Below, piece after piece: positions 62,562 to 64,000 of a stretch of DNA of 64,000 nt (its first letter is position 1; every line of letters begins with the position of its first letter). Position numbers and translations under genes: made by a program. The stretch covers positions 1 through 64,000 of the forward strand of contig NZ_AP017313.1 in assembly GCF_002355435.1 (NCBI RefSeq), read 5' to 3'. The notes under the pieces were generated by a model, which had not been told where the DNA came from, did no database searches, and was given only the letters and a program-made list of their open reading frames with translations. This DNA is from Mucilaginibacter gotjawali. Lineage in GTDB: Bacteria > Bacteroidota > Bacteroidia > Sphingobacteriales > Sphingobacteriaceae.

Positions 62562-62885
62562 ATGATAAAAATAATAGACAAGACGAATTTCAGGAAAAAG
62601 GTATTAAACGGTTCCGGTTTGCAAATTGCAAGATTTTGCGCAGAATGGAGTGGCCCATGTCAGATGATGGGCCCCATTTATCAGGAGATGTTCGACCATT
62701 ACAGCAGCAGGGCTTCATTTTACAAAATTGATGTGGACGAAGCGCCTTTTTTGAAAAATCAATTGGGTGTAATCGAACTGCCAACCCTGTTTTTTTACAA
62801 AAACGGAAAGGTGATCGAAATCGTAACTGGAATGACCACACGGGAATTTCTGATTGAAAAAATTGAAAAGGCATTAAATCATTAA
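62562..62885 (+). CDS. Thioredoxin-like protein with one active-site Cys
   Basis: 107 aa with a full thioredoxin fold: FCAEWSGPCQMMGPIY (residues 25-40), FYKIDVDEAPFLKNQLGV and IELPTLFFYKNGK with the cis-Pro loop. The usual WCGPC is WSGPC (Ser30, Cys33), so the attacking Cys is absent; Cys26 lies nearby and could substitute. It may bind mixed disulfides or act as a chaperone rather than a reductase. The same substitution occurs in other Bacteroidota thioredoxins, as far as I recall. Confidence 0.82.
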   Translation: MIKIIDKTNFRKKVLNGSGLQIARFCAEWSGPCQMMGPIYQEMFDHYSSRASFYKIDVDEAPFLKNQLGVIELPTLFFYKNGKVIEIVTGMTTREFLIEKIEKALNH

Positions 62886-63001
62886 AATTATTGACGTGAA
62901 ATTCGGTTACCTGGGCTTAACATCCAATTCCATTAAAAATGGATTGACATAGAGATATCAGGTAATAAACTAAAATGAGATTATAATTAATAAGAATCAT
63001 C

Positions 63002-63879
63002 ATGATTAATCAGTCAGACTTAACATTAATTAACCATCAAACCGGCGAGTTTGCATTGAAACTAACATCATTTGAAGACAATAATCCCTTTAAAGATATT
63101 CAATGCCAAGACTGCTTCACATTTATTTGGATCAAGGATGGTTTGGGAAAAGTTAATGCTGATTTTAATGAATATGATTTTGAAGCAGGCAGCCTATTCA
63201 ATTTCTCACGTAACCAACCTTATAAATTAACAGCTGAAGTTCCTGTTAAGGGCATAGCTATTTATTTCCACTTTGATTTTTTTACATATATAGGCATCAG
63301 CGGGAGCTGCAGTTCAACGAGGTGCTTGATAACCATCTATACCCCTCTCCATTTACCAGGGTTGATAATAAAGAATCCGGCGTTTTAAAAATATTGTTTA
63401 AACAAATTGAAGCTGAGATGCAAAACAGCGAACTGGCGCAACATGAATTACTGGTTTCTTATTTGAAAATATTTTTAATAGCTGTATCCAGATTAAAACA
63501 GGAACAGCAATCAAAAAATACCCGGTTGACAAAATCAGCAAAAGAGCCGTTTATTCTCCAAAAACTAAAAACAGCTATTGAAGAAAATTTCAGAACCAAA
63601 CACTCTTCAGGTGACTATGCCGAATTACTGCATACGTCCCCTAAAGTTTTGGCAAAAATCACCAAAACGCATTTTAATAAAACTCCTTCCTGTTTGATCA
63701 ATGAGAGGATAATTACCGAGGCTAAGAGAAAATTACATACACAATGTAAAAAGGTAAAAGAAATAGCCTATGAGCTTGGTTTTGAAGATGAATATTATTT
63801 CAGCCGTTTCTTTAAATTAAATACAGGAGTTACGCCGCAAATATTCAGGGAGCAGGTAGGATACCGGCGAGCAGGATAG
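63002..63879 (+). pseudogene. AraC-family transcription regulator, one-base frameshift
   Basis: The first frame gives the sensor part (FTFIWIKDGLGKVNADFNEYDFEAGSLFNFSRNQPY, then YFHFDFF). The second gives YIYRHQRELQFNEVLDNHLY and the AraC DNA-binding domain (LHTSPKVLAKITKTHFNKTP, VKEIAYELGFEDEYYFSRFFKLNTGVTPQIFR). Adding one T to the seven-T run at 63277-63293 (the T7 at 63287-63293) joins the frames. It is a cupin-AraC regulator of the Bacteroidota type. The signal is unknown; it could control the nearby redox genes. The final 120 bp of the window hold no further gene. Confidence 0.8.
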
Positions 63880-64000
63880 ACTGGATTGAGGAAAAATTGT
63901 CCATCGGTTTGCGCCTTTCCTCCATTTTTCGAGGGCTTTTTTTGCACCACCTTTATATTATTAAAAGAATATAGCATTAAACACATCAGATATGATAATG

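Noticed and set aside
1-64000. CRISPR arrays, rRNA and tRNA genes
   Set aside because: No regularly spaced identical repeats, no rRNA-like sequence and no convincing tRNA TPsiC/anticodon pattern were found by eye; a tRNA scan would be needed to be sure.

Overview
The window looks like a chromosome segment of a Bacteroidota bacterium, most likely Sphingobacteriaceae (Mucilaginibacter/Pedobacter type). The grounds are a SusC/SusD pair, promoters of the TAnnTTTG type, start codons without Shine-Dalgarno sequences, and protein families typical of that group. I had no database access, so all names rest on motifs read by eye.

Layout. 1-5.3 kb: core stress genes (two YHS-domain proteins, an alpha/beta hydrolase lipoprotein, a small monooxygenase, msrA/msrB, an ECF sigma factor with its anti-sigma). 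Four promoters here share one motif, TGTAAGG-15 nt-CGAC, which defines a probable regulon of that ECF factor. 5.3-9.9 kb: a thioredoxin-like gene that loses its C-terminal half, then a tight five-gene minus-strand operon of unknown purpose (small protein, lipoprotein, nucleoside-phosphorylase-like, metallo-beta-lactamase-fold, small protein). 10-18.7 kb: a XerC-like tyrosine recombinase followed by two DNA segments, each bounded by perfect 26-27 bp inverted repeats that sit at the start codons of convergent genes. The repeats share dif-like arms, and the spacer differs between the two pairs. This looks like two invertible gene-swapping cassettes. One of the swapped genes is an Mrr-nuclease/STAND-NTPase/TPR protein resembling anti-phage Avs proteins. 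18.7-21.2 kb: a secreted nuclease and a Fic protein with three tandem palindromic operators.

21.2-45.4 kb is an accessory island. It has ssb, a DUF932 gene and small unknown genes, then a large defence-type cluster: Vsr, C5-cytosine methyltransferase, a thymidine-phosphorylase-like protein, a kinase-plus-ATPase giant protein, a MORC/MutL-like GHKL ATPase, a Z1 helicase-like protein, a frameshifted PD-(D/E)XK protein, an AIPR protein, a dual-GHKL kinase-like protein and a receiver-like partner. Two XRE regulators with palindromic operators and a strongly folded RNA or attenuator close the island. The cluster matches the general composition predicted for MORC-type restriction-modification systems, with unusual extra parts.

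45.4-64 kb returns to ordinary chromosome: TlpA-SusC-SusD, then a redox/detoxification neighbourhood (AhpD-like, cupin, GAPDH, DoxX, methyltransferase, hydrolase, DJ-1/PfpI, FMN reductase, Crp/Fnr, peroxiredoxin, PAS-sigma54 regulator, thioredoxin, AraC). Three promoters in this stretch share one 58-bp architecture.

Five genes (YHS, recombinase, UbiA-like, PD-(D/E)XK, AraC) are each broken by exactly one missing base in a T or A run. That pattern suggests sequencing error rather than decay, so these genes may be intact in the real organism.
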